Counted from the first letter of the stretch, positions 44,914 through 56,261 are shown. The stretch: DNA of 64,000 nucleotides from Enterococcus ratti (GCF_001886195.1 NZ_JXLB01000011.1:33155-97154), one strand, 5' to 3'. The notes: generated by a model not told the origin, from the sequence alone. Translations and numbers: made by a program.

Positions 44914-47067
44914 ATGATGAGAAATTTTATGAAAAAGATATGGAATAATTCATGGATAGACAAATTGAAAAAAGGAGCACAGGAGCCAAAAAGTAAAACT
45001 TTTCGGCGTTCTCACGTGCCTTTTCGTTTAAATTTTCTTTTTTTCATTATATTTACACTATTTGTAGCATTAATTGCTCGATTAGGTTATTTACAAATTG
45101 TTAATGGCGAAGAAATGGAAGCAAAAGTAAAATCATCATCCACGTTGACCATTCAAACAAGTTCACCTCGCGGGATGATTTATGATGCAACTGGGAAAGC
45201 ATTAGTGACGAATCAAGCCAATCAGGCGATTACGTTTACAAGAGGAACGAAGATGACTGCAAAGGATTTACTTGAGATAGCAACAAAATTAAATAAATTA
45301 GTTGATGTTCCGGTTGATGAGAATTTAACTACACGCGATAAAAAAGATTTCTGGCTTGCTGATCCGAAACATTTAAAAGAAGTGACCGACCGTCTAACAT
45401 CAAAAGAAAAACAACTTGACACTAGTGAGCAGTACAAAGCGATGGTAGATAAAGTGCCTGCTGATGCTATCAAATTTAATGAAGAGCAATTAAAAATTGC
45501 AACGATTTTTAAGCGGATGAATAGTGCATATGAATTGAATACAGTATTTATTAAAAATACTGGAGTAACTGATCGAGAATTAGCTGTAGTGGCAGAACGT
45601 GCTTCTGAGTTGCCGGGTGTATCAACCGGAACGGATTGGACACGTCAGTATCATGCGGCTGATTCGATCAAAAGCATTTTAGGGAGTGTCACAACGGAAA
45701 AGCAAGGACTTCCTGCGGATCAAGTCGATGAATATTTAGCAAAAGGATATTCTCGCAATGATCGTGTCGGTCAAAGTTATCTTGAAAAACAATATGAAGA
45801 AGTTTTGCAAGGAACGAAAACCCAATATGAGGTAACATTAGATCGAGATGGGAATGTGACCAATCAAAAAGAAATTTTTGCTGGTGAAAAAGGTTCGAAC
45901 CTCATGTTATCTTTAAATGCTGATTTTCAATCGAAAGTAGAAAATATTTTAAAAACGAATTATCAAAAGCTAATTAACAGTGGAAAAGCCACTTATTCAC
46001 CGGGGGCCTATGTGGTGGCGATGAATCCTAAAACAGGCGAGATATTGGCGATGACGGGTTTCACACATAAAGAAGGATCAAAAGAATTAACGGAAAATGC
46101 TTTAGGAACTATTACCAGCGCTTTTACACCGGGATCGGTAGTCAAAGCTGGAACGTTGACGGCTGGTTGGCAAACACATGCGATTTCAGGAAATCAAGTG
46201 TTAATAGATGAGCCAATCAAATTACAAGGCTCTTCAGAAAAAAGCTCCGTATTTAATCGAAGTGGGCAAATAGCAATTAATGCGGTCAAAGCATTGGAGT
46301 TGTCATCAAATACTTACATGATTAAAGTTGCTTTGAAGATGTTGGGCTTAGATTACACGTACAATATGGGACTTCCTTCCTTAGATGAAGAATCAAAGGC
46401 TTACCAAGAATTGCGTAAAGCGTTCAACCAGTTTGGTCTTGGAGTAACTACGGGGATTGATTTGCCTAATGAATCACCGGGGATTGCTCGTTCGGTTGAT
46501 TTTATGAAAAAGTTCAACGCAGCTAATGGTAATCAATGGTATACGTCGGGGAATTTTACTGACTTAGCTTTTGGTCAGTTTGATACGTATACGCCTATCC
46601 AATTAGCACAGTATGCTTCTACTGTAGCAAATGGTGGAAAGAGAATCCAACCTCATTTAGTGAAAACTATTTATGGCAATGACGCAAACGGAAATCTTGG
46701 TGAAGTAAAAAAAGAAATTGAAACAAAAGTAGAAAATAATGTAGATATTTCTGCTGAAGAGATGGCGATTCTTCGCGAAGGCTTCCATCAAGTTGTCCAT
46801 GGAACAGATCCCTATACGACGGCTAAAACATTGGCTAGTGCGAAAATGGATTTATCGGCTAAAACGGGTACCGCCGAAACAATTGCTGAAGGGCATCCAG
46901 ATATTACAACAGTCAACAGCAATATTGTGGCATATGGACCTACTGATAACCCAGAAATTGCGATTAGTGTAGTTTTACCTAATTTATTAGATGAACAAGA
47001 TCATATGAATTTAACTATTGCAAAAGAAATAATGGATGCTTATTATGACATGTTTATGACGAAATAA
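44914..47067 (+). CDS. Class B penicillin-binding protein, PBP2B type
   Basis: This D,D-transpeptidase cross-links peptidoglycan, probably in elongation. A cytoplasmic stretch of about 40 residues is followed by one membrane anchor (LNFLFFIIFTLFVALIARLG). An N-terminal dimerisation domain comes next, then the transpeptidase domain with SVVK near residue 406 (SxxK nucleophile), SSN near 463 and KTGT near 649. Length is 717 residues. The order thrS then this gene matches E. faecalis, where the neighbour is pbp2B. ATGATG at 44914/44917 lies close to a weak AGGA, and an in-frame ATG at 44929 is another choice. Confidence 0.88.
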   Translation: MMRNFMKKIWNNSWIDKLKKGAQEPKSKTFRRSHVPFRLNFLFFIIFTLFVALIARLGYLQIVNGEEMEAKVKSSSTLTIQTSSPRGMIYDATGKALVTNQANQAITFTRGTKMTAKDLLEIATKLNKLVDVPVDENLTTRDKKDFWLADPKHLKEVTDRLTSKEKQLDTSEQYKAMVDKVPADAIKFNEEQLKIATIFKRMNSAYELNTVFIKNTGVTDRELAVVAERASELPGVSTGTDWTRQYHAADSIKSILGSVTTEKQGLPADQVDEYLAKGYSRNDRVGQSYLEKQYEEVLQGTKTQYEVTLDRDGNVTNQKEIFAGEKGSNLMLSLNADFQSKVENILKTNYQKLINSGKATYSPGAYVVAMNPKTGEILAMTGFTHKEGSKELTENALGTITSAFTPGSVVKAGTLTAGWQTHAISGNQVLIDEPIKLQGSSEKSSVFNRSGQIAINAVKALELSSNTYMIKVALKMLGLDYTYNMGLPSLDEESKAYQELRKAFNQFGLGVTTGIDLPNESPGIARSVDFMKKFNAANGNQWYTSGNFTDLAFGQFDTYTPIQLAQYASTVANGGKRIQPHLVKTIYGNDANGNLGEVKKEIETKVENNVDISAEEMAILREGFHQVVHGTDPYTTAKTLASAKMDLSAKTGTAETIAEGHPDITTVNSNIVAYGPTDNPEIAISVVLPNLLDEQDHMNLTIAKEIMDAYYDMFMTK

Positions 47068-47233
47068 AAGGTTAATTGAATGTTTTGTTGCTTTAAAAAT
47101 GAAGGAAGAATCTATAAAATAGGAAATTCGACTTAATTTTACTGAAACAATGATTGAACATTGCTTATAAAGATGTTTGACTTAAGAGTCAAGGTAAGAA
47201 TTTGAAGAAAGTTTTTAAGAATAATGAATAATG

Positions 47234-47285
47234 AAAAATGTTTGTCTCTGAAAGGTTATTACCGTTTCAAAGGCAAACATTTTTT
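47234..47285. terminator. Bidirectional terminator between the PBP and HAD genes
   Basis: AAAAATGTTTG and CAAACATTTTT arms with an inner CTGAAA/TTTCA pairing lie between convergent genes. Confidence 0.75.
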
Positions 47286-47292
47286 ATCTTTG

Positions 47293-48102
47293 TTATAAAG
47301 CAAGCAAGTCTTCTAAGTACGTGGCGAGTCCGTCTTCTTGATTGGTGTGTTCAGTTACATCATTTGCTATACTTTTTAATTGTTCAGTACCATTTTTCAT
47401 CGCTACGCCCCATCCTGCGTAGTCTAATAGTTCCAAGTCGTTATGTTCGTCTCCAAAGGCAATCACATCTTTTTGGTCAATGTTTAGGTAATTTGCAATA
47501 CGCCGGACGCCCTTTGCTTTTTCAATTCCTTTTGATACAATTTCTAAAATGGCCATCGGTCCACCCCAAGTACGCACATCAACAAAGCGACCAAATTGAC
47601 GTATCAATTCTTTTGAAACTTGTTCAGCATCTTGTTTATTTGTTCGTACAAGTAAAGAAGTAGGATTAGTAGTAAGATTCTTGGGAGATAATAAATTTTG
47701 AGGACTAGGGTTTGTTGCGGCAAATATTTTTTTATCGAAGGAATCGAAACTATCAATAAAATAGGTCTCACGATTTTCTGCCGCAATAAAATCTAAATTC
47801 AATTGGCGCTTTTGAGCTAGAATATCAAAAACAATTTGTTTGTCGATCAGTGTTTCTTTTTCATGAGCCCAGTACTGGTTAGGAATGTGAACTAACGCGC
47901 CATTAAAATTGACCATCGGTGTCGTTAATCCTAGTTGTCGATAAAAGTGATAGCTCATTCTAAAAGGACGCCCTGTCGCAATACTGACATGATGTCCAGC
48001 ACGGATAGCTTTTTTTAATGTCTCTTCTGTTTTTAAAGTAATGAGTGACTTTTGGTTTAAAGTGGTTCCATCAAGATCAATTGCAATTAGCTTTTTATTC
48101 AA
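47293..48102 (-). CDS. Cof-type HAD-IIB family phosphatase
   Basis: The 269-residue HAD phosphatase has the nucleophile Asp in AIDLDGTTLNQ, motif II SIATGRP, and the C-terminal DVIAFGDEHNDLELL with metal-binding Asp residues. The C2-type cap is present. Members act on sugar phosphates, flavin or pyridoxal phosphate; the substrate here is not clear. I chose the TTG at 48102 (LNKKLIAIDLDG) eight bases after AAAGGA. ATGs at 48111 and 48120 overlap or precede that site, but they could be used. Confidence 0.83.
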   Translation of the reverse strand: MNKKLIAIDLDGTTLNQKSLITLKTEETLKKAIRAGHHVSIATGRPFRMSYHFYRQLGLTTPMVNFNGALVHIPNQYWAHEKETLIDKQIVFDILAQKRQLNLDFIAAENRETYFIDSFDSFDKKIFAATNPSPQNLLSPKNLTTNPTSLLVRTNKQDAEQVSKELIRQFGRFVDVRTWGGPMAILEIVSKGIEKAKGVRRIANYLNIDQKDVIAFGDEHNDLELLDYAGWGVAMKNGTEQLKSIANDVTEHTNQEDGLATYLEDLLAL

Positions 48103-48289
48103 AAATGTCATTCCTTTCAAAGCTGGTATTTGTTTCAGTCTAGCATATTTCTCTTAATAAACAAGATGTAAATGAATAGAAGAAATGAAAGGCATTTACA
48201 ATAAGAAAAACGCATTCATTCACTTTTTTTAATTTTTACTAAAAAGCCGAACGTTAACTAATTTTTTCTTTCTTTTTTTTATATTTTTC

Positions 48290-48318
48290 TTGAAAAACGA
48301 ATGAAATCAAATTATAAT
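48290..48318 (+). promoter_or_regulatory. Promoter of the purine permease gene
   Basis: TTGAAA (48290-48295) and TATAAT (48313-48318) are 17 bp apart. I looked for a purine riboswitch in the leader and found none. Confidence 0.65.
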
Positions 48319-48395
48319 TTTTAATTGTTCGATGGGATAGAAAACAGTTAGCTTTATTATTTATGTCATAAAAAATCAGGGAGTGGAATTTTTTT

Positions 48396-49832
48396 ATGGA
48401 AAAGTTTTTCCAGTTAAAGAAAAATAATACAAATGTACCAACAGAAATGATGGCAGGAGTCACGACTTTTTTTGCGATGAGCTACATTTTATTTGTGAAT
48501 CCTACAATTTTATCTGAATCAGGTATGCCTTTTCAAGCAGTATTTTTAGCTACAATTATCGCTTCAATCATTGGTACTTTAGTGATGGGACTATTTGCAA
48601 ATGTGCCATATGCTCAAGCTCCCGGCATGGGGTTAAATGCGTTTTTTACGTTTACAGTTGTCTTTGGTTTAGGTTATTCTTGGCAACAAGCCTTAGCGAT
48701 GGTATTTATTTGTGGGATGATTAACATTTTTATTACTGTTACAAAAATACGAAAATTAATCATTCATTCGATTCCAGAAAGTTTGCAGCATGCGATTGGT
48801 GGCGGTATCGGGATTTTTGTAGCTTATGTTGGGATCAAAAATGCAGGTTTTTTATCGTTTTCTGCCGATCAAGGGGCAATCACAAGTTCTGTTGTAGAAG
48901 GCAGCAAGGCTACTAATGTTACCACTAATGGCGGAATTGTTCCAGCTTTAGCGAATTTTAATAATGCACCGATTTTATTAGCAGTGATTGGTTTAATTCT
49001 TACGGCTATTTTGGTTGTGAAAAATGTTCGTGGAGCAATGCTAATTGGGATCGTTGGTACGACGGTTTTAGGTATTTTGATGGGGGTAGTGGATTTAAAT
49101 GCGATTGACTGGAAGGCCAATTCATTAGGGAGTTCGTTTAAAGAATTGGGTACGACTTTTGGAGCTGCTTTTGGTACGGAAGGAATGCAGTCGTTATTTA
49201 GTGATTCTTCTAAAATTCCACAAGTAATCATGACGATCATTGCTTTTAGTTTGTCTGATACTTTTGATACAATCGGTACTTTCATTGGAACGGGACGCCG
49301 TACGGGTATTTTTTCAAAAGAAGATGAAGAAGCATTAGAAGATGGTAAAGGGCTCAAAACAAAAATGGATAAAGCACTTTTTGCTGATGCAATTGCTACT
49401 TCTATCGGTGCAATCTTTGGAACGTCAAATACAACAACTTACGTTGAATCAGCAGCAGGTATCGGTGCTGGTGGACGTACGGGATTGACTTCGGTTGTTG
49501 TAGCTATTTTGTTTGCTTTAAGCAGCTTGTTTTCACCGTTGATTTCTATTGTACCGACCCAAGCTACTGCTCCTGCGTTGATTTTAGTTGGGGTAATGAT
49601 GATGGCATCATTTGCTGATATCAATTGGTTAGATTTAGAAGAAGCGTTACCGGCATTCTTTGCTTCAATTTTTATGGGATTGTGCTATAGTATTTCATAT
49701 GGTATCGCCGCTGGTTTCATTTTTTACACTATTGTAAAATTAATTAATGGAAAAGCAAAAGAAATTTCTATTCCATTATGGACTGTAGTTATTTTATTTA
49801 TTCTTAATTTTGTTATATTGGCGATAATGTAA
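48396..49832 (+). CDS. NCS2 (AzgA-type) purine permease
   Basis: This membrane transporter of 478 residues has about 12-14 hydrophobic segments. It resembles the guanine/hypoxanthine permeases PbuG and PbuO. Signatures are EMMAGVTTFFAMSYILFVNP at the start, APGMGLNAFFTFTVV, GGGIGIFVAYVGIKNAG, and SLSDTFDTIGTFIG with the acidic residues used for purine binding. GTSNTTTYVESAAGIGAGGR is also typical. It is transcribed alone, with a terminator after it. Whether adenine, guanine or hypoxanthine is preferred cannot be told. Confidence 0.88.
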   Translation: MEKFFQLKKNNTNVPTEMMAGVTTFFAMSYILFVNPTILSESGMPFQAVFLATIIASIIGTLVMGLFANVPYAQAPGMGLNAFFTFTVVFGLGYSWQQALAMVFICGMINIFITVTKIRKLIIHSIPESLQHAIGGGIGIFVAYVGIKNAGFLSFSADQGAITSSVVEGSKATNVTTNGGIVPALANFNNAPILLAVIGLILTAILVVKNVRGAMLIGIVGTTVLGILMGVVDLNAIDWKANSLGSSFKELGTTFGAAFGTEGMQSLFSDSSKIPQVIMTIIAFSLSDTFDTIGTFIGTGRRTGIFSKEDEEALEDGKGLKTKMDKALFADAIATSIGAIFGTSNTTTYVESAAGIGAGGRTGLTSVVVAILFALSSLFSPLISIVPTQATAPALILVGVMMMASFADINWLDLEEALPAFFASIFMGLCYSISYGIAAGFIFYTIVKLINGKAKEISIPLWTVVILFILNFVILAIM

Positions 49833-49879
49833 AAGAACTTTTATTGGTTTTATCATCTAATTGTGTCATGCGTTTTTTG

Positions 49880-49919
49880 CTCTCAATGGTTTTTACTCAA
49901 TCATTGAGAGTGTTTTTTT
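49880..49919 (+). terminator. Terminator after the purine permease gene
   Basis: Perfect arms CTCTCAATG (49880-49888) and CATTGAGAG (49902-49910) are followed by GTTTTTTT. Confidence 0.85.
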
Positions 49920-50073
49920 GTAACAAAAGATATTCACTGTTAAGATAGGAAGTAAGTGATAGAAAAGAATTGTATGTTGAAAGGAACGAAGCGCTATTTT
50001 TATTTTAAAGAGATATAAATGAAAGGGTATGATTCAAAAATAAGAGGTAAAAAGAAGGAGAAGAGAGGGACAA

Positions 50074-51270
50074 ATGCAGATACAATGGAAGAAAAACTTA
50101 TTTGTTGCTTGGATTGGTTGCTTTTTTACTGGAGCCAGCTTTAGTTTAGTCATGCCATTTATTCCTGTTTATGTAGAACAATTAGGTACACCAAGTAATC
50201 AAGTAGAACTATTTTCAGGACTAGCTATTTCGGTCACTGCCTTTGCTTCGGCTATCGTTGCGCCTATCTGGGGAAATTTAGCGGATCGTAAAGGACGTAA
50301 ACTAATGATGATTCGAGCTGCTGCGGGAATGACAGTGACGATGGGCTCTTTGGCTTTTGTTCCTAATGCATATTGGCTGCTTATGATGCGCTTTTTGAAT
50401 GGAATTTTATCGGGGTATATACCCAATGCAACAGCAATGATTGCCTTTCAAGCTCCTAAAGAAAAAAATGGTTGGGCTTTAGGCACTTTGTCCACGGGTG
50501 CAATTGCTGGTAGTTTAGTTGGACCTTCGATGGGGGGAGCACTGGCTCAGTGGTTTGGAATGGAAAATGTTTTCTTAATTACAGGAACATTACTGCTAAT
50601 TACTACACTTCTAACGATTTTTTTAGTCAAAGAAGATTTTCATTCAGTAGAAAAAAATGATATGATCAGTACGAAAGAAATCTTTTCAAAAGTGGAGCAT
50701 TTGCCTATTTTGATTGGATTATTTATTACTACTTTAATTTTGCAAATAGGGATTACAACCATTAGTCCTATTTTAACGCTCTATATTAGAGAATTAAGCA
50801 AAGATTCTGAAAACCTTTTATTTGTGAGCGGATTAATAGTTTCTATCTCTGGGATATCGGCGGTTTTTTCATCACCTAAACTAGGAAAGTTAGGAGACCA
50901 AATTGGCAATCAAAAAGTATTACTTGCAGGATTGGTTTTATCCTTTTGTTGCTATTTACCAATGGCGTTTATTGCTACACCTTTACAGTTAGGTGTTTTA
51001 CGATTTATTCTCGGTTTTTCAACGGGTGCATTGATGCCTTCCATCAATACGATTATTAGTAAAATCACGCCGTCAGAAGGGGTAAGTCGTGTGTACAGTT
51101 ACAACCAAATGTGTAGTAATTTTGGACAAGTATTTGGACCAATGATTGGATCAACTGTGGCACATGCGTTTAATTATCGTGCTGTATTTATTGCGACGAG
51201 TCTATTTGTATTATCAAACATTCTTTTATCCTTGTTTAACTTCAGAAAATTACTTCAACAACGTTTATAA
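50074..51270 (+). CDS. MFS multidrug-type efflux transporter
   Basis: The 398-residue major facilitator protein has 12 membrane segments. The loop 2-3 motif A is GNLADRKGRKLMM, and the motif C of drug:H+ antiporters appears in segment 5 (GAIAGSLVGPSMGGALAQ). It resembles PmrA/NorA/EmeA exporters and the tetracycline-type group, so export of small cationic drugs is possible but unproven. AAGGAGAAGAG precedes the ATG. Confidence 0.82.
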   Translation: MQIQWKKNLFVAWIGCFFTGASFSLVMPFIPVYVEQLGTPSNQVELFSGLAISVTAFASAIVAPIWGNLADRKGRKLMMIRAAAGMTVTMGSLAFVPNAYWLLMMRFLNGILSGYIPNATAMIAFQAPKEKNGWALGTLSTGAIAGSLVGPSMGGALAQWFGMENVFLITGTLLLITTLLTIFLVKEDFHSVEKNDMISTKEIFSKVEHLPILIGLFITTLILQIGITTISPILTLYIRELSKDSENLLFVSGLIVSISGISAVFSSPKLGKLGDQIGNQKVLLAGLVLSFCCYLPMAFIATPLQLGVLRFILGFSTGALMPSINTIISKITPSEGVSRVYSYNQMCSNFGQVFGPMIGSTVAHAFNYRAVFIATSLFVLSNILLSLFNFRKLLQQRL

Positions 51271-51357
51271 TTTGCTTCGTTAATAGGTACTTGACTAAAT
51301 CTCTCATCTTAAATTTTTAGTTTTATAGAAACAGCAAGTTACAGTCGATCAAAAGAC

Positions 51358-51383
51358 AAAAAAAGGATGAGACGCTGTCTCAC
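51358..51383 (-). terminator. Terminator of the yjzD gene
   Basis: On the minus strand GGGTGAGAC and GTCTCATCC pair around a 3-nt loop and are followed by seven Ts. Confidence 0.85.
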
Positions 51384-51396
51384 CCTCAATTGATTT

Positions 51397-51585
51397 TTAG
51401 GAATGTGCAGAGGCGTCTTTTCTAGGTGCTGCCACTGCCCCAACTAAAATAACCATAACGCCTGCAATTAATGAAATAACCGTTGTTAAAGTGAAATCAT
51501 ACGCGCCACTTGTAAGAGCACCGCCAATGTAACCCACGACTTGTCCTAAAACAAATGACCAAAATAATGTTACGATATATCGCAT
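51397..51585 (-). CDS. DUF2929 (YjzD) family small membrane protein
   Basis: The 62-residue protein has two membrane helices (YIVTLFWSFVLGQVVGYIGG and VISLIAGVMVILVGAVA) joined by a short loop, and a basic tail (PRKDAS). It matches YjzD of Bacillus, whose function is unknown. The ATG at 51585 has AAGAGGTG upstream; a GTG nine bases earlier overlaps that site. It is transcribed alone and converges with the MFS gene. Confidence 0.82.
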   Translation of the reverse strand: MRYIVTLFWSFVLGQVVGYIGGALTSGAYDFTLTTVISLIAGVMVILVGAVAAPRKDASAHS

Positions 51586-51782
51586 AAAGAACACCTCTTT
51601 TCTACGATTAGTTTACCAGATTTTTTCTGAATGTAAAGAAAACTGGTTGTAAAAAAACAAGTTTTATGTTTACTTATTCAATATGGTAGAATCAATAAAA
51701 GAGAAAACAAATGAGCTATTGAGCAATTATTTAGAAAAATAGGCTCAAACAATTGGCTAACTTTATAAAAGGTGGAATGGCT

Positions 51783-54700
51783 ATGTTTTTCCCACAACTT
51801 TATACGAAAACTTCCTATTCATTATTACAAAGCACTATTAAAATTCAAGAATACGTGCACGAGGCGAAAAAGTTAGGCTATACCGTGCTTGGAATTACCG
51901 ATCAAGACGTGCTGTATGGCGTACCTGAGTTTTATCAAGCTTGTATAAAAGAAGGTTTAAAACCCGTGATCGGTCTTCTTCTTACTTATACCTATGAATC
52001 TCGACCATTTGATTTACTGGTATATGCAAAAGATGGCATTGGTTATCAGCAATTAATGAAGTTGTCTACTAAAAAAATGACCCAAGAAAGCTTGACGTTA
52101 GCAGAATTTGGTGAAACCAATCATTTAGTATTTGTTGTTTTGCCCCAACATTCAGTAGCCGATGAATTCAATCATTCGGCATCTTTTGAAGCTCATTGGC
52201 AATTACTAAAAGAAAAAGTGGCTTCTAAAGATTTTTATGTAGGAATGACGGAAACTACAGCGGATTACGCCAATGAATGGGTGGAATTTGTAACAAAAAA
52301 CAATTATTCTTTATGCGCACTTCATCCGATTGATAGTTTAAGAAAAGAAGAGTTGTTTGCACTTAATACGTTGAAACACATCAGACAAGGAACGCAATTT
52401 TCTTTAGAAGAACTCCATCAACAAAAAGCAGAAGCAGTAAGCAGTTTTTTATTTTCGGAAAAAGAAATGATTCAAACTTTTAATCAAGTTCATTTAGTAG
52501 AAGCATTAAAAGGCGCGCAACGTTTAGTACAAACGATTTCTTTTGAATTTCCGTTTCATCAAAAATTATTGCCACATTATCCCATACCCAATCAAAAAAG
52601 TGCCGCTCAATATCTTGAAGAATTATGCATATCAAAATTAAATGAACGAGTGACAGAAATCACTCCTGAATATCAAGAGCGATTAGCTTATGAATTGTTA
52701 ACTATCCATCAAATGGGATTTGATGATTATTTCTTGATTGTATGGGACGTAATGGCTTTTGCCCATCAACAAAAAATTGTGACGGGAGCAGGACGCGGTT
52801 CAGCTGCTGGCTCTTTAGTAGCTTACATTCTTGAAATTACTGACGTAGATCCTTTGAAATATGATTTATTATTTGAACGTTTCTTAAATCCCGAACGCTA
52901 TACACTGCCAGATATTGATTTAGATATTCCTGACAATCGTCGAGAAGAGGTCTTAGATTATCTGAGAAAAAAATATGGACAATATCATATGGCTCAAATT
53001 GCCACGTTTGGAACAATGGCTGCTAAAATGGTTTTGCGTGATGTTGCGCGAGTATTTGGATTGTCACAAAGTGAAGCAAATCGCTGGTCAAAAGCAATTC
53101 CTAATCAACTAAAGATTACTTTAAAGCAAGCGTATTACACTTCCCAACACTTAGTGGAATTAGTCAATGCAAGTGAAAAAAATCAGTTGTTATTTAAAAT
53201 AGCGTCAATTTTAGAAGGATTGCCGCGACATGTGTCCACTCATGCGGCCGGCGTAGTGCTTAGCGATAAAAATCTTTTAGAACTGGTTCCTTTGCAAAGA
53301 GGATCGGATGAAACTTTCTTGACGCAATATACAATGAATGATGTGGAAGCTGTAGGTTTACTAAAAATGGATTTTTTGGGATTAAGAAATCTTTCCATCG
53401 TTGACTATGCACTAAAAGCCATTAAAAAAGTAGAACGAAAAGAAGTTTCGTTAAAGAAAATACCGTTGAATGATCCGAAAACATTGCAGCTTTTTCAACA
53501 AGGAGATACTACAGGCATCTTTCAATTTGAATCTGCTGGTATTCGTAGCGTTTTGCGACGATTAGGTCCAGAAACGATTGAAGATATTGCCGCAGTAAAT
53601 GCGTTGTATCGACCGGGTCCTATGCAAAATATTGACACGTTTATTTCTCGAAAAAAAGGAAAAGAAAAAATCCACTATCCTGATGAGACGTTAATACCTA
53701 TTTTAAAAAATACGTATGGTGTGATTGTCTATCAGGAACAAATTATGCAAATTGCTGCTGTTATGGCAGGATTTTCTTTAGGACAATCGGATATTTTGCG
53801 AAGAGCCATTAGTAAAAAGAAAAAAGAAGTCATTGATAAAGAACGAGAACATTTTGTAACTGGTGCTTTAAATCAAGGACATTCAAGAGAAAAAGCGGTA
53901 GAAGTTTATGATTATATTGAACGTTTTGCAAATTATGGATTCAATCGTTCTCATGCTTTTGCTTACTCTTTTGTTGCTTTTCAAATGGCGTACCTTAAAG
54001 CCCATCACCCCGGAGCATTTTTTGTTAGTTTGATGAATGCAGTTCGTCATAATACAACAAAATTAAAAGGATATATTGCTGAAGCTCGAAAAAAAAAGCT
54101 AAAATTGTACGCCCCTTCCATCAATCAAAGCTATTATGGTTTTGAATTGATAAGCAAGAAAGAAATACGTTTTGGTTTAACTGCCATTAAAGGAGTCAGA
54201 AAAGATTTCATCGAGTCTATTTTAAGAGAGCGAAAAGAAAACGGTGTCTATCAATCAGTGGATCAGTTCTTGCTTCGTTTAGATAAGCGGTGGTTAAAAG
54301 TGGAGCTACTCAAATCCTTAGTAGCAGTTGGCGCATTTGATGAATTATTCCCTAATCGTAAACAGCTAATGGATAATTTAGAAGGAAAAATACAAAATAT
54401 TATTTATAGTGGAGGTAGCTTCGATTTGCTAGACATTATGGCCTTAAAAGAAGAAGAGATAACGGATTATTCCTTAGAAGAAAAATTACAGTTAGAAGAG
54501 AAATATTTAGGCGTCTATTTTTCTGGGCATCCGACTGAAGGTTATGAACGGTTAAAATTAGCAAAAAAAGTTCAATTAATTACAGAAATCATCCCTAAAC
54601 AAACAGTCAGTCTTTTAGTCATGATCAAAAATATTCGCGAGATTCGAACAAAAAAAGGCGAACTGATGGCTTTTGTCGAAGGAACCGATAGCAGCGGCGA

Positions 54701-55097
54701 AATTGCCATTACTATTTTCCCTAAATCTTATCGACAGTTTCGCAGCTTATTTGAAATAAACAAAGTGATTTTTGTACAAGGCAAAGTAGAAATTAGTAAA
54801 TACAACCAAGAACTACAATTAATTGGAGAAAATTTTTCTGATCCAGTGGAGCTGGAAGAACAATATTCAAGTCAAACATGTTATTTACGGATCAAAAAAG
54901 AAGTGGATTCACCGAATATGTTGAAACAACTTCAAGAAACTTTTCAAAAGTATCCGGGATATATCCCCGTAGTGATTTATCATGAAAAAAATCAGCGCAA
55001 AGTAGTACTAGCAGAAGCTTATTGGGTAGATGGGAGTAAGAATTTGAAGGCACAATTGGCTTATTTGCTTCAAGCAGAAAATGTTGTTTTCAAATAA
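51783..55097 (+). CDS. dnaE: DNA polymerase III alpha subunit DnaE
   Basis: This is the error-prone second replicative polymerase of Firmicutes, which extends RNA primers before PolC takes over. It has 1104 residues. It has an N-terminal PHP domain (LYTKTSYSLLQSTIK, LGITDQDVLYG), whose metal ligands look partly lost since the usual HSxxS is TSYSLL. The polymerase core has GRGSAAGSLVAYIL, the catalytic DIDLDIPDNRR and YRPGPMQNI, and a C-terminal OB-fold follows. The ATG at 51783 lies six bases after AAAGGTGGA; the earlier frame start at 51753 does not. Confidence 0.93.
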   Translation: MFFPQLYTKTSYSLLQSTIKIQEYVHEAKKLGYTVLGITDQDVLYGVPEFYQACIKEGLKPVIGLLLTYTYESRPFDLLVYAKDGIGYQQLMKLSTKKMTQESLTLAEFGETNHLVFVVLPQHSVADEFNHSASFEAHWQLLKEKVASKDFYVGMTETTADYANEWVEFVTKNNYSLCALHPIDSLRKEELFALNTLKHIRQGTQFSLEELHQQKAEAVSSFLFSEKEMIQTFNQVHLVEALKGAQRLVQTISFEFPFHQKLLPHYPIPNQKSAAQYLEELCISKLNERVTEITPEYQERLAYELLTIHQMGFDDYFLIVWDVMAFAHQQKIVTGAGRGSAAGSLVAYILEITDVDPLKYDLLFERFLNPERYTLPDIDLDIPDNRREEVLDYLRKKYGQYHMAQIATFGTMAAKMVLRDVARVFGLSQSEANRWSKAIPNQLKITLKQAYYTSQHLVELVNASEKNQLLFKIASILEGLPRHVSTHAAGVVLSDKNLLELVPLQRGSDETFLTQYTMNDVEAVGLLKMDFLGLRNLSIVDYALKAIKKVERKEVSLKKIPLNDPKTLQLFQQGDTTGIFQFESAGIRSVLRRLGPETIEDIAAVNALYRPGPMQNIDTFISRKKGKEKIHYPDETLIPILKNTYGVIVYQEQIMQIAAVMAGFSLGQSDILRRAISKKKKEVIDKEREHFVTGALNQGHSREKAVEVYDYIERFANYGFNRSHAFAYSFVAFQMAYLKAHHPGAFFVSLMNAVRHNTTKLKGYIAEARKKKLKLYAPSINQSYYGFELISKKEIRFGLTAIKGVRKDFIESILRERKENGVYQSVDQFLLRLDKRWLKVELLKSLVAVGAFDELFPNRKQLMDNLEGKIQNIIYSGGSFDLLDIMALKEEEITDYSLEEKLQLEEKYLGVYFSGHPTEGYERLKLAKKVQLITEIIPKQTVSLLVMIKNIREIRTKKGELMAFVEGTDSSGEIAITIFPKSYRQFRSLFEINKVIFVQGKVEISKYNQELQLIGENFSDPVELEEQYSSQTCYLRIKKEVDSPNMLKQLQETFQKYPGYIPVVIYHEKNQRKVVLAEAYWVDGSKNLKAQLAYLLQAENVVFK

Positions 55098-55211
55098 TTT
55101 ACGGTAAAAAATACTATTTGTTTTCATTTTTTTTCATTTTTTTAATAGTAATTCAAGACAAGTGAGAAAAATAATGTTAGAATGTTACTCGTGGTTAATG
55201 AAAAGAAGGTA

Positions 55212-55228
55212 CCTAAGCTTTGCTTAGG
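55212..55228. promoter_or_regulatory. Small perfect hairpin in the pfkA leader
   Basis: CCTAAGC and GCTTAGG are separated by TTT, 30 bases before the pfkA start. There is no T-tract. It may be an operator or an RNA-stabilising 5' hairpin. Confidence 0.35.
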
Positions 55229-55237
55229 ATAAAGTAA

Positions 55238-56221
<984 letters not shown>

Positions 56222-56261
56222 GAATGAAAAAATGTTGTTTGAAATTTAACTTATAATTAAA

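Noticed and set aside
47238..47663. 141-codon plus-strand frame opposite the HAD phosphatase gene
   Set aside because: It is antisense to a well-supported HAD gene and begins within the bidirectional terminator.
48120..48395. Purine riboswitch expected before the purine permease gene
   Set aside because: The conserved purine riboswitch core sequences are not found. Only a plain promoter and an AT-rich leader are visible.
48869..49357. Minus-strand frame of 162 codons inside the purine permease gene
   Set aside because: It is antisense to a clear membrane transporter gene, and its Ser/Pro/Ile-rich sequence is typical of a shadow frame.
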